From: Atopobiaceae bacterium
GTDB taxonomy: Bacteria; Actinomycetota; Coriobacteriia; Coriobacteriales; Atopobiaceae
NCBI GenBank assembly: GCA_017510785.1
Contig: JAFWMH010000023.1
Location: 1-45,004 of the forward strand
Reading direction: 5' to 3'
Length of the DNA stretch: 45,004 bases
Below are positions 7,476-16,100 of the stretch, one piece after another; position 1 is the first letter of the stretch, and every line of letters begins with the position of its first letter. Position numbers and translations under genes: made by a program. The notes beneath the pieces are model-generated. The model had not been told where the DNA came from. It was given only the letters and a program-made list of their open reading frames with translations, and did no database searches.

Positions 7476-9188
7476 TTATGATTCGTTCTTCGACGGAGAC
7501 CTCGTTTCGCGTCGCACACGCGTTTTGCGCGTTGATCTTGTCTGCGAAATATTATGCGCAGCCCGCTGAATGCGACGTGCCTTGCGCAGGTCGAAGAACG
7601 TTTGGAGCATGAGGATAAACCCGAGGACGAAGCCAACGAAGCCGAAAGCGGGCACCCCCAAAATACGCGGCTCGAGCTCGGTGAGGCAGAGCATGCACGA
7701 ACCCAAAAAGACTGCGCCCGCCAGAATGGCTCGAATGAGGCCGTCGGCAACAGCCTGAAACGTCGTGATGCTGTGCCGCTCGACGCCAACCTCGCCGTTC
7801 ACCTTGAGCTGACCCTTTTGGAGCATGTCCATGGTTTCCACGGTTTTCGTGGGCAAACCCGCGAGGTCGTCGGCGCCTTGGAGAACTTTGAGTGCGAGCC
7901 TCCTCGCGTCTCGGGAGAGCGACTCGATGTTGAAGTTCATGTCCACGTACGACGAGAGACACTCCATTATGTTGACCTGCGGCGCAAGCTCCTTGACAGT
8001 ACCCTCGATGGTAATCAAGGCGCGAGCAAAGTTAGTGATGAAGGGGTCGAGGTCGTAGCCGTTTTCGTTGAGCATCGCCGTAAGCTCCGAGAGAAGCTGC
8101 GCGGTATTAAAGCTCTCGAGATCGGAGTCGGCATACTCGTCGATGATGCGCTCGCACATGTCGAGCAGCTTGCCGTGGTCGATAACGGTACGCGGGGTCG
8201 CCACTTGCAGCACGCAGCGCTTGAGGGCGTAGGAATCGCGCTTCACAATAGCCACGATCATGTCGGTGATGGTTTGGCGCTCCTTGGACGTCATGGAATC
8301 CATCATGCCGAAGTCGATCCAGCAGATGCCGTCCTCAACCAAGATTACGTTGCCAGCGTGTGGATCTGCGTGATAAAAGCCGTCCACAAGCACTTGCGCG
8401 GCGAAATTATCTGCAATGAGGCGTCCAAGCCAGTCGCGCTGCGTGTCGGAGAGCGTTTCGATAAACGTCTCGTCGCCCACTTCGGGACCGCGCACGTACT
8501 CCTCGACGAGTATTGCCTCGGTGCAGAGGTTGCGATAACACCGAGGGCTGTGCACGCCCTCGCGGCCTTCGTTGTTCTTTAGGAAGTACTCGAGATTCGA
8601 CGCCTCGTTGGTGAAGTCAAGCTCGCTCTTCGAGGTGTGTTCGAGCTCGGCCACTATCTCCTTGAGCGAGACGCCTTGGGTGGACTCCCCCACGAGCTCG
8701 CTCATGCCCACGACCTTTTCGAGCAGGGCAAAGTCGTCGGTGATGGTTTCCACGATGCCAGGACGCTGCACTTTTACGGCCACTTCTTCGCCGCTTGTCA
8801 GACGCGCACGATGCACCTGCGCAACCGACGCCGACCCAAGCGGTGCCTCGTCGAAGCGTTCGAACAACTCGTCGACGGGCTTGCCCAGCTGCGCTTCGAC
8901 CTGCTCGTACACGGTTTCGATGTCCATGGGCGCGACGCTCGAGCGCAGGCATGCCAACGCCTCGCAGTATTCTTCGGGCAAGATGTCGGTGTGAGTCGAG
9001 GCGATTTGGCCGAGCTTTACGAAGGTCGGGCCAAGATCTTCGAGGATCGCCACGACCTTTTCGGGCGAGAGACCCTCGATTACCTTGTGATTACGCATGA
9101 TGCGCACGATTTCGGCCATGCGCCGAGGCGAATGATCCTCCTCGATCCTTTTGCGCGCCGTCGCAAGCGCCTGCGTAACGATGTTCAT
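7476..9188 (-). CDS. ABC1/AarF/UbiB family atypical kinase, membrane-anchored
   Basis: A 570-residue protein with AAGAAGG about 7 bases before the ATG. It has the UbiB family hallmarks: the KxGQ motif (K58-Q61, FVKLGQIAS), the Ala-rich loop region GSASVAQVHRA, the ATP-binding lysine K139 (AVKVQRPG), the catalytic-loop equivalent HADPHAGN (273-280) and the metal-binding DFG (292-294). Two C-terminal membrane segments (about 479-499 and 508-530) anchor it. The family supports isoprenoid quinone or other lipid metabolism through ATPase-like activity; nothing here identifies the lipid. The last 25 residues (from about 546) form a basic tail that I do not recognise from the family, and the gene ends 18 bp from the MATE remnant, so the tail may reflect a rearrangement. 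Confidence 0.92.
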   Translation of the reverse strand: MNIVTQALATARKRIEEDHSPRRMAEIVRIMRNHKVIEGLSPEKVVAILEDLGPTFVKLGQIASTHTDILPEEYCEALACLRSSVAPMDIETVYEQVEAQLGKPVDELFERFDEAPLGSASVAQVHRARLTSGEEVAVKVQRPGIVETITDDFALLEKVVGMSELVGESTQGVSLKEIVAELEHTSKSELDFTNEASNLEYFLKNNEGREGVHSPRCYRNLCTEAILVEEYVRGPEVGDETFIETLSDTQRDWLGRLIADNFAAQVLVDGFYHADPHAGNVILVEDGICWIDFGMMDSMTSKERQTITDMIVAIVKRDSYALKRCVLQVATPRTVIDHGKLLDMCERIIDEYADSDLESFNTAQLLSELTAMLNENGYDLDPFITNFARALITIEGTVKELAPQVNIMECLSSYVDMNFNIESLSRDARRLALKVLQGADDLAGLPTKTVETMDMLQKGQLKVNGEVGVERHSITTFQAVADGLIRAILAGAVFLGSCMLCLTELEPRILGVPAFGFVGFVLGFILMLQTFFDLRKARRIQRAAHNISQTRSTRKTRVRRETRSPSKNES

Positions 9189-9282
9189 TGCCCAGCCTTC
9201 TTGGTTTCGATTATGCCGAACCCATCATAGCAGGGAGTGCGGGCAACGCGCTTGGAGGTTCTGCGGGGCTTTGGGGATCTTT

Positions 9283-9319
9283 CGCCGCCCGCCGCGCCGC
9301 GCCGGCGAAGCGGGCGGCG
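9283..9319. terminator. GC-rich hairpin between the MerR and UbiB genes
   Basis: CGCCGCCCGC (9283-9292) and GCGGGCGGCG (9310-9319) form a perfect 10-bp stem 14 bp beyond the MerR stop codon. There is no T-run on the minus strand, so intrinsic termination is only possible; it could also reduce read-through into the UbiB gene. Confidence 0.4.
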
Positions 9320-9332
9320 GGCGGCGGTGCGG

Positions 9333-10286
9333 CTACTCCGCCGCCACCTCGACGCACCAGTCCTTGGTACCGCAGTTCGCGCACGTAAGCTTGCGCGTCT
9401 TCGGCGTGTGGGTCGACCACATAAACTGCCGCATCGTAGGCTGGAACGTTGCGTGGCAGTGCGGGCACACGTAGCGAGCCTCCTGATAATAAGCCTTCAC
9501 TAACTCTGCGGCCACAATAATTATGAGCGGTAACGCCACGGCGAGCGGCAGCCAATTGCCCGTCATGATTCCGATGACAACGCAAACAACCTCTATAACG
9601 TCAACCACAATGCCCTCCGCGAGCATTCTGCGCTGAACGGCATATAGTTTCGTATCTTTCCTTGCAAACAGCTTGCTCATGTTGTGCTCCATGCCTGACT
9701 TGTTTTCTCTATGCTGCAACATCGATGGCGGCTTGTCCTGCACCGACGCCGGCCCAGACTTTTCGCGTTGGGAATCGCGTTCGGTAGGCTCGACCTCGCC
9801 CGGCGCGACCGCTGCACAACCAGCAGCAACCGATTCGATCCCGCCTGACTTGGCGGCGTTTTCGGCAGCCCCCGAGTCGGCCCCAACCGGGGCGGCGTCT
9901 CGCACTGTTTCGCTCAATACAGCGCTATCGCGTGCGGGTTCGCCCAACGCCCGACGCACCGCCTTGAGCATCTCAAGATCGTCTGCGATTTGCCGCTCTA
10001 GCGTTTTTTTCTGCTCTTGGAGCAAACAGCGCAACACCTCGTTTGACGCCTCACTTTCGAGGACGCCGCGAACAGCCTTGAGCGGCAAGCCCAGCGACTT
10101 GAGTGTGACGATCGTCTTCATGCGATTAAGCGCCGCGTCATCGTAGAGTCGCCTCCCTCCCTCGCTTCGCTCCGTGGGATGCAACAGACCCTTTTGGTCG
10201 TAGTACTGCACCGTTCGCACGGTGACGCCCGTCGCATCGGCAATTTCGCCAGTGCTGTATAGTCGCACATCGTTGTTCCTTGACAT
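9333..10286 (-). CDS. MerR family regulator fused to a membrane/zinc-ribbon module
   Basis: A 317-residue protein. The ATG at 10286 is chosen because AAGGAGGTG sits 6 bases upstream; the open frame reaches 10304. Residues 11-75 are a MerR-type winged-helix DNA-binding domain (YSTGEIADATGVTVRTVQYY, GLLHPTERSEGGRRLYDDA), followed by the dimerisation helix (about 80-113). Residues 115-200 are an Ala/Glu-rich linker. Residues 201-317 carry two membrane segments (about 224-241 and 245-262) and a zinc ribbon with C274, C277, C302 and C305. Classical MerR proteins are soluble, so this one would hold its DNA-binding domain at the membrane. An internal ATG at 9680 (M203) has its own GGAG six bases upstream and could give the membrane/zinc-ribbon half as a separate product. 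The effector is unknown. Confidence 0.88.
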   Translation of the reverse strand: MSRNNDVRLYSTGEIADATGVTVRTVQYYDQKGLLHPTERSEGGRRLYDDAALNRMKTIVTLKSLGLPLKAVRGVLESEASNEVLRCLLQEQKKTLERQIADDLEMLKAVRRALGEPARDSAVLSETVRDAAPVGADSGAAENAAKSGGIESVAAGCAAVAPGEVEPTERDSQREKSGPASVQDKPPSMLQHRENKSGMEHNMSKLFARKDTKLYAVQRRMLAEGIVVDVIEVVCVVIGIMTGNWLPLAVALPLIIIVAAELVKAYYQEARYVCPHCHATFQPTMRQFMWSTHTPKTRKLTCANCGTKDWCVEVAAE

Positions 10287-11479
10287 GGATTCCACCTCCT
10301 TCACTTAGTAAGAAACCACATTACGTCGCGTCATTTGCAAGCGTTTTTCTCAAGAATAGCGCATGTGACGTTGCGTAACATAGCGTTTGGCGGTAGTCGA
10401 GGTTCTGCGAGCACCGTTGAACTATTCGACGGGCGCTCAGTCGACATTCCAACAGACAGGCTCCCCATCCCGCCGCCCTCCGCCCTGGCCCGTTTGCGCC
10501 TCGTGTCCCCCATCGCGGCCCCCGTCCTCGTCTCTTCTCGATGCCGTCGTGTTCCGGGGGCGCGACACCGATCGAGCTACGACTATGAGGCGTCTTGGTG
10601 TGCATAACCCCATTTTTCGTGCATCCCCTTTTGCCTTCCCCACGTGCACATTTTCGGCATGCGAGATGCGCACGCCTTCAAGGCGGGCGCAAGCACCTTC
10701 CGCTAGCATAAGGACGCCTCCGGGGCAAACGTCCTCATTTGCCGCCCGGCTCGCATGCGTGAAGCACATGGCGCAATGGGTGCTATCGGTGCCGTTTTGA
10801 CAAGGGCGCGGAGCCATAACTGACCCATTTGGATATCACACGACCCCTGGTTTTGAGTCGTTGCCGATTTCTGGTTTTCGATTCCGGTTTTTATTAGTCA
10901 CAATGCCGAAAACTCACTCGCCGAAAGCCGGTGCCTTCTCATTCGTCAAGCGGATTTGGTTATCAATACCTCGCGGAATCACCCAACGGCCGCAGAGGAG
11001 GCCTCGCAACTCCATATCTTCAAGAACGCAGTCGTTCGAGCCCTACAAACCTCGTCGAGGGGGCCATATTTCGAGACTTCGCGAGCTTTGTCGGATTCGG
11101 GGAGCCCTCAATCCGGCAAACCTCGCGGAAGGGCCCGTTTTCCGCGCTTTCGCGAGCTTTGTAGGGACGGGCACCCCCTCCCCGTATACCCTAGGCACGG
11201 TCGGACCACACAAGCCTCGCCGAAGGAGCCACTTTCCAAGATTTCGCTACTAGCCATGTTGGATTTGGCACCCATACCCGCAAACAATGGGCGCTGCTCG
11301 CTCTGTTTCGACGGCGGTTTTACGTCTAAGACGCCAGTTGCGGCACGCGCATTTAGACGCCGTGTAAATCAACCATCCACCAAGAGCTTTGCGCACCCGA
11401 GGTTTGCTGCGTCGGCTTGCGGGTCCGATGATATTATGGTCCTGCGTGTTGCGCCCTGTCCAGCAAGCCCCCCATTTCA
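10287..11479. other. Gene-poor 1.2-kb region
   Basis: Between the MerR start and the nuclease end I find no open frame with a convincing ribosome binding site or recognisable protein. The short frames here (for example 126 codons at 10437-10817 on the minus strand) are low-complexity Arg/Gly-rich and look spurious. What is present: the MerR promoter region at the left end, a spaced inverted repeat (GCATGCGAG at 10657-10665, CTCGCATGC at 10750-10758), and the three-copy palindrome family at 11045-11250. Decayed genes are possible but cannot be shown from sequence alone. Confidence 0.6.
11045..11250. repeat. Second palindromic repeat family, three copies
   Basis: Units at 11045-11091 and 11116-11162, and a third at about 11210-11250 that is truncated on its right side, share the pattern ACAAACCTCG...CGCGAGCTTTGT. 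In the second, CTCGCG pairs with CGCGAG and an inner CGGAA pairs with TTCCG. In the first the inner arms are different but still complementary (TCGA/TCGA). The sequence is unrelated to the 70-bp arrays at 329 and 12,799, though both are hairpin-forming and clustered. Confidence 0.7.
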
Positions 11480-12541
11480 TCACACCGGCTCGAACGTGCC
11501 GGCAACGTAATCGATGCAATAACCCTTCGCAGCGTTATACACAATAACCTCGCAATCCAATGCGCCGTCGGACGAACGCACGTCCGCCAACACCGCGCGA
11601 CACACGGGTTCGTCCGCCCGATACACAGGTCGTACGCGATATTGCACACTCCCATCGGGATGCTCTTCCAGCCAATCGCGCACAAGCGCCTCGGCATACG
11701 CCATGCCTCCCTCGCTTCCGCCCATGTTGGCACCAACATTTTGCATGCGCGTCCCACACACGAGATTTTCTATGCGCTCTTCACCGCCAAGCGACTTGGC
11801 CAACAGATGCGAGCGATTCCAAAAGTATCCGTGATACGTTTTTCCGTTGGGCAACTCTATTGCAACTTCATCGTTGTGTCCCCAGCCGGACGGATTGAGT
11901 TCGCTCGTCGAGCCACGCACGCGGCTTCGGCCAGCATCCATAAGCGCGTAATCCACGCAAGCAACAGTTCCCTGCGCACGACCAAGGGCATCGAGCGGCT
12001 CATAAACGACCTCGCCTGAAGCAAGCTCATGCTCGAATTGCGCCGCTCCGATCACCTTATAGTAATTAGGCGCAACAGCTTCGCCCCAGTCGAATGCATC
12101 GATAGCGCGCTGGTTGGAATCGTTGTTATCGCTTCGTTCGTTTGCGCCAGAAATGCTCGTCCCGCGAGCTTCGCCCTTATCCAAGTCGGTCGCGTCGGAC
12201 GTTCCCACTCGCTCGGATTTGGAGTCAGGCGTCACGTCCAATGCATCGGCTTGCTCGGACTCAGAGCCGGACGTCGCGCCGGGCGTACCCGTTCGCCCGG
12301 ACTCAGAGCCGGACGTCGCGCCGGGCGAGCAAGGATACTCGGAGACAAAACCGGGCGGAAACAGACCAAACGAAGACGTGTCGAATGGGGAGGCGCCACC
12401 AAAGTGCAGTCCCAAGAGACATGCTCCAACTACAGGGATGCACAGCACCGCAAACAACACTAACGCAACCGCTTTGCCTCTCCGCCGCTTCATTACGCAC
12501 ATGCTCCGAACCTTCATTTCCCGTACTATCGCAGATCCCAC
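11480..12541 (-). CDS. Membrane-anchored DNA/RNA non-specific endonuclease (EndA/streptodornase type)
   Basis: A 353-residue protein if started at the GTG at 12541, which has GGGAGAG six bases upstream; ATGs at 12517, 12502 and 12493 are alternatives. A basic stretch (VMKRRRGK) precedes one membrane segment (about 23-47), so the enzyme is probably exported and anchored or cleaved. Residues 65-140 are a Ser/Gly/Glu-rich linker with a repeated PGATSGSES. The catalytic domain fills the rest, with the beta-beta-metal core GYFWNRSHLLAKSLGG (catalytic H245) and the metal-site region VCGTRMQNVGANMGG. Such enzymes degrade extracellular DNA for nutrition, DNA uptake or escape from neutrophil traps. 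It lies alone between the gene-poor region and array B. Confidence 0.9.
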   Translation of the reverse strand: MGSAIVREMKVRSMCVMKRRRGKAVALVLFAVLCIPVVGACLLGLHFGGASPFDTSSFGLFPPGFVSEYPCSPGATSGSESGRTGTPGATSGSESEQADALDVTPDSKSERVGTSDATDLDKGEARGTSISGANERSDNNDSNQRAIDAFDWGEAVAPNYYKVIGAAQFEHELASGEVVYEPLDALGRAQGTVACVDYALMDAGRSRVRGSTSELNPSGWGHNDEVAIELPNGKTYHGYFWNRSHLLAKSLGGEERIENLVCGTRMQNVGANMGGSEGGMAYAEALVRDWLEEHPDGSVQYRVRPVYRADEPVCRAVLADVRSSDGALDCEVIVYNAAKGYCIDYVAGTFEPV

Positions 12542-12798
12542 TCACAACTCTCCCGCGCGATCACGTTGGAAGGCCTTCGCACGACCATGTTGGAGAGCCG
12601 TCGCGCAACCACGCCCCTCACGACCCACGCGCAGTTGCGTCGAAAAGCCTTTGCGCACATTTGCGCTCGCCCGCACGCGTGCATCGAACCTCGCAACGGG
12701 ACCCACTTACAAACATTAGTGTATACGATACCGCACTGCCGGCGAGCGCTGACACTGAGGTTGCTGGCAGCGCGCATCATTTTCGGGCGCAGCCCACC
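12542..12798. other. Leader region of the nuclease gene
   Basis: A 257-bp stretch between the nuclease start and array B. It contains the nuclease ribosome binding site and presumably its promoter (there is an AT-rich patch near 12,712-12,732), but no convincing -35/-10 pair or open frame. A loosely repeated segment (acgttggaaggcc, atgttggagagcc) lies near 12,564-12,600. Confidence 0.4.
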
Positions 12799-13135
12799 CT
12801 AAGTGGTACTCCCAGTGCACAGGATGAGGCTATGTACTGCGGGCGCCGTTTAGCCTGAGAAACCCACCCTAAGTAGCCCCCCGGGCACACGTTGCACGTT
12901 GTGTACTGCAGAGGCCGTTTAGCATGCAAAGGCCGTCCTAAGTGGCCCTCCTGATACACGTTAAGCAATGTTGTGTACCACAGGCGCCGTTTAGCGGACA
13001 AAACCCGGGCTAAGTGGCACCGCTAGTACACGTTAAGCAATGTTGTGTACCACAGGCGCCGTTTAGCGGACAAAACCCGGGCTAAGTGGCCCCCTGGGTA
13101 CACGTTGCACGTTGTGTACCACGGGCGCCGTTTAG
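12799..13135. repeat. Array B: five palindromic units, period about 70 bp
   Basis: Units at 12799-12853, 12869-12922, 12938-12994, 13010-13066 and 13082-13135 run from CTAAGTGGC-type to GCCGTTTAG arms, inverted relative to array A. The third and fourth units and their spacers (core cggacaaaacccgggc) are almost identical, suggesting recent duplication. The fifth unit contains the stop codon of the giant surface-protein gene (TAA at 13132-13134, minus strand). The outer arms pair fully, with G-U wobbles, in plus-strand RNA; in minus-strand RNA, the sense of the neighbouring genes, two A-C mismatches remain. The first unit shares the core cacaggatg with the truncated unit of array A. Confidence 0.88.
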
Positions 13136-16100
13136 CGCACAAACGCCCAACGTCTGCGCGCACGCGCAGCGGCAAACGCGAGCAACAAGAGCACGCAGCC
13201 AGCAGCGTAGAGGCCCATCAGGCCTTCACCACCCGTGGAGGGCAGCTCGACGCCAGTGGAGTTGGAAACGTTCACGTCGACCAAGCGCTTCGTCTTGTCC
13301 GCATTGTCGTGAATCACGACACTGTCCCTGTTCTCGGCAATGCTATCGGTATACACCACACCGGTCGGCAAAACGGTAAAGATGGCCGGCTGCTTGAGCG
13401 GATGGTATCCGGTCGGCGCCTTTGTTTCCTCAAGCTTGTACCTACCCGGCTTCAAAACAAACGCTTGCGTGGACGAGGTCGAGCCGCCAACCCGCTCTAC
13501 GAAACAGCCCGTCGTCGCATCGGAAACCAGCTGCTTGGGCCAGCTCTCGCCTTCGGGTGTAGGCGTTACGGGATTGTCCTGCTCATCCACGCGCGTCATC
13601 GTGAACTCTGCCCCGCCGAGCTTGGCGCCATTCACGGAGCTCACCTTGTACATAGAGACGGGCACCTCCTTGCGCGTGTTGGTAACCTCGACCCCATAAG
13701 TGGCACCCTCGGTGGCAACGGCATACGGCGACGTCGCCCCAGCTCCCGGCGTGCCGGCGCTCGAATCGGATGCGACACCCTTATAGCTAACCACCGGCTC
13801 CTCGAAGATGCTGGCATCGGGATTCGCCTCGGCTACGGTGTACTCCGCATCGATGGGAAGGCCGCTAATCACAACGTCGTGCCGCGCACCTCCCGTAGCA
13901 CCCGTGCTTCCCGCAACGGGAACAGTTGCCACGCCGTTGGTGAACGTAACCTTGCCATCCGTCACTGCCGTAGCGTTGAACGTTCCCGAAATCGCCTCGC
14001 CGCCGTACCCTTCGGCCGGCATATGCAGGTTCACCACGAAGTCGTAGGAGGCACCCGTCTCGGAAGCAAAGGGGCTCAACACGGTTTTAGTAAGCTTGAG
14101 CTGTCCCGTCTTGCGCGCATTGGTAAAGGCAACGCTAGTCGCGTCATCGGTAACGGTATTGATGAGCGCCTGCTCGCCGGGGAACGCCACGCCGGCTCCG
14201 TCGACGGCACCCTCAATGCCCGCTACGCTCTTCACCCACGTCGTATTGAACTTGTCTAACGAAATGCCATCGGCATCATCGTTCGCAATCTCGGTTATCG
14301 CGTAGGTCGCGCCAACGGGCAGGTCGGAAAGCGTCACGGACTCGTTTTGCCCCGCCGCCGTTTCCCCAAGCGTGAGCACCGCCACGCCCGTGTTGTCCGT
14401 TGCGTCTCTTGCAAGCTGAACGTCGCCATACATCTTGCTCTGAGCAACTTCGGAAAGGCCGCTCACCACGAGCCGAAGCTTGAACTTCTTGTTGTGATCC
14501 GACGTCACGGGGCTCACAATATCCTTCGAGATGGCAAGGCTGCCAAGCTTGCGCGTGTTTGTGAAGGCCGCGGTAACGACTTCGTCGTGCTGGTTCAACA
14601 TAACGCACTGACAAGACGTGCCATTGCCCGACTTGTCATTCTCAACGCTGTGCACGGTATCGCTCACCACATACGCAGTATTGTAGTCCGCTACCTCCGA
14701 GGCGGTTTCGGCAACGGTGTACGTAACGCCCACGGGCAGGCCATCAATATCGGATTGGAGATTGGGCAGGTTCTTTATCTGGATAGTCTCCCCCTGCTTG
14801 AGCGTTACCGACGTTTTGCCGTACTCGTCAAAGGTCAGCGTGCCCGTGCTACCTGCTCCGGACGAAGGAGTCTTCATATACGGATAATGACTCTCCGTAA
14901 TCGGAGGATTGGCAGTAATGGTAAAGGTAAAGTCTTTGCTCGCATCGCTGGCGAGGTCGCTCTCAACCGCCTTGCTTATTATGAGCCCGCCGGTATCGCG
15001 GGTGTTGAGCAGCGTCTCGCCCTCGGCCACCATGTTTGCCGGAAGAGTCGATCCGGCCTCGCGCGTGGGATACGTCGGCGTATAGTTCTCGATTTCGTCC
15101 TCGGTAATGAAGTATTCGAGCGGCTCGGAGGTGGCTGTCGGGGATGCCTTGGGCTTGTTTACCGGAAGGTCCTGCACCGTCACGGCGTAGGTGCCATCGG
15201 CGTTCTCTTTCACGGTCGTGTGGCCGGAAGTGGCAGTACGCAAGCCGCCGGTGCCCACGGTTTGGGTTGGGTTGCCCGAGCCTCTCCAATTGTTGTCGCG
15301 CGTTTCGTCGGTGTTCAGGAAGAGCGCGGGGTCAGGAGATAATGGACTCACGGCCAACACCTCCTGCGGCGCATTGCCGCTCCCCTGCACGCGCCAATAC
15401 AGGTGCAGCTTCGAAAGGTACTCAGCCGGCGAGAGATAGTTAGACGCGCCCTTGTGGTTCCATCGTTTGGTGAAGGCTGCCGACCTCGTTTCGGACGTGT
15501 GCGCGTTGGTAATGGTGTCTGCAACCTCATACGTTGAGGTGTTAGCTGCGGGAGCGCTGGGATTCGCAAATGCGCCCTCCGTGGTCGTGTAGCCAGAAAG
15601 GGCATCGGCACCGGTTCCCTGGACTTCCACCGCACGGTAGTACACGCGCGCGTTGTTCTTCCAAGCGGGCAATCCCTCCCAAGTCGCCACAAGATTATCA
15701 AGCGTTCCAATTGTCGTGGCACCACTTACGGTCGCACCGTTGTACTGATACGACGTCACGTCACTCCACGTGGATTTGTCCGCGCTCTCCTGCAGCTGGA
15801 ACGTCACGGGCTTTCGCATTCCATCTTGGTTGTTGTCGTCATCCCAGTTCTTGGTGGCGGTAACGGTCACGTCTTCATAGGTGTTTGCGACCGTGACATT
15901 TGCCGTGGTTTTATCTGCATAGTTCCTTGCGGGAACCGTTAACGACTGCGCATCGCTCGTGAGGTGATAATAGTCCGGGCACTGCACCTCCTCGACGGTG
16001 TAAACGATCTCTTGCTCGACGCCAGCGGGGTCATGCTTTGGCAGGTTGTCCCACTCTGCGCACCATTCCACACCGCCATTGTTCAAGGACTTGCTAGTGA

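Noticed and set aside
10437..10817. Minus-strand frame of 126 codons
   Set aside because: It is low-complexity, has no ribosome binding site, and no membrane or domain pattern.
11030..11060. tRNA-like T-arm (gttcgagcc)
   Set aside because: No acceptor stem, anticodon arm or D arm can be drawn around it; it belongs to the start of the second palindrome family.
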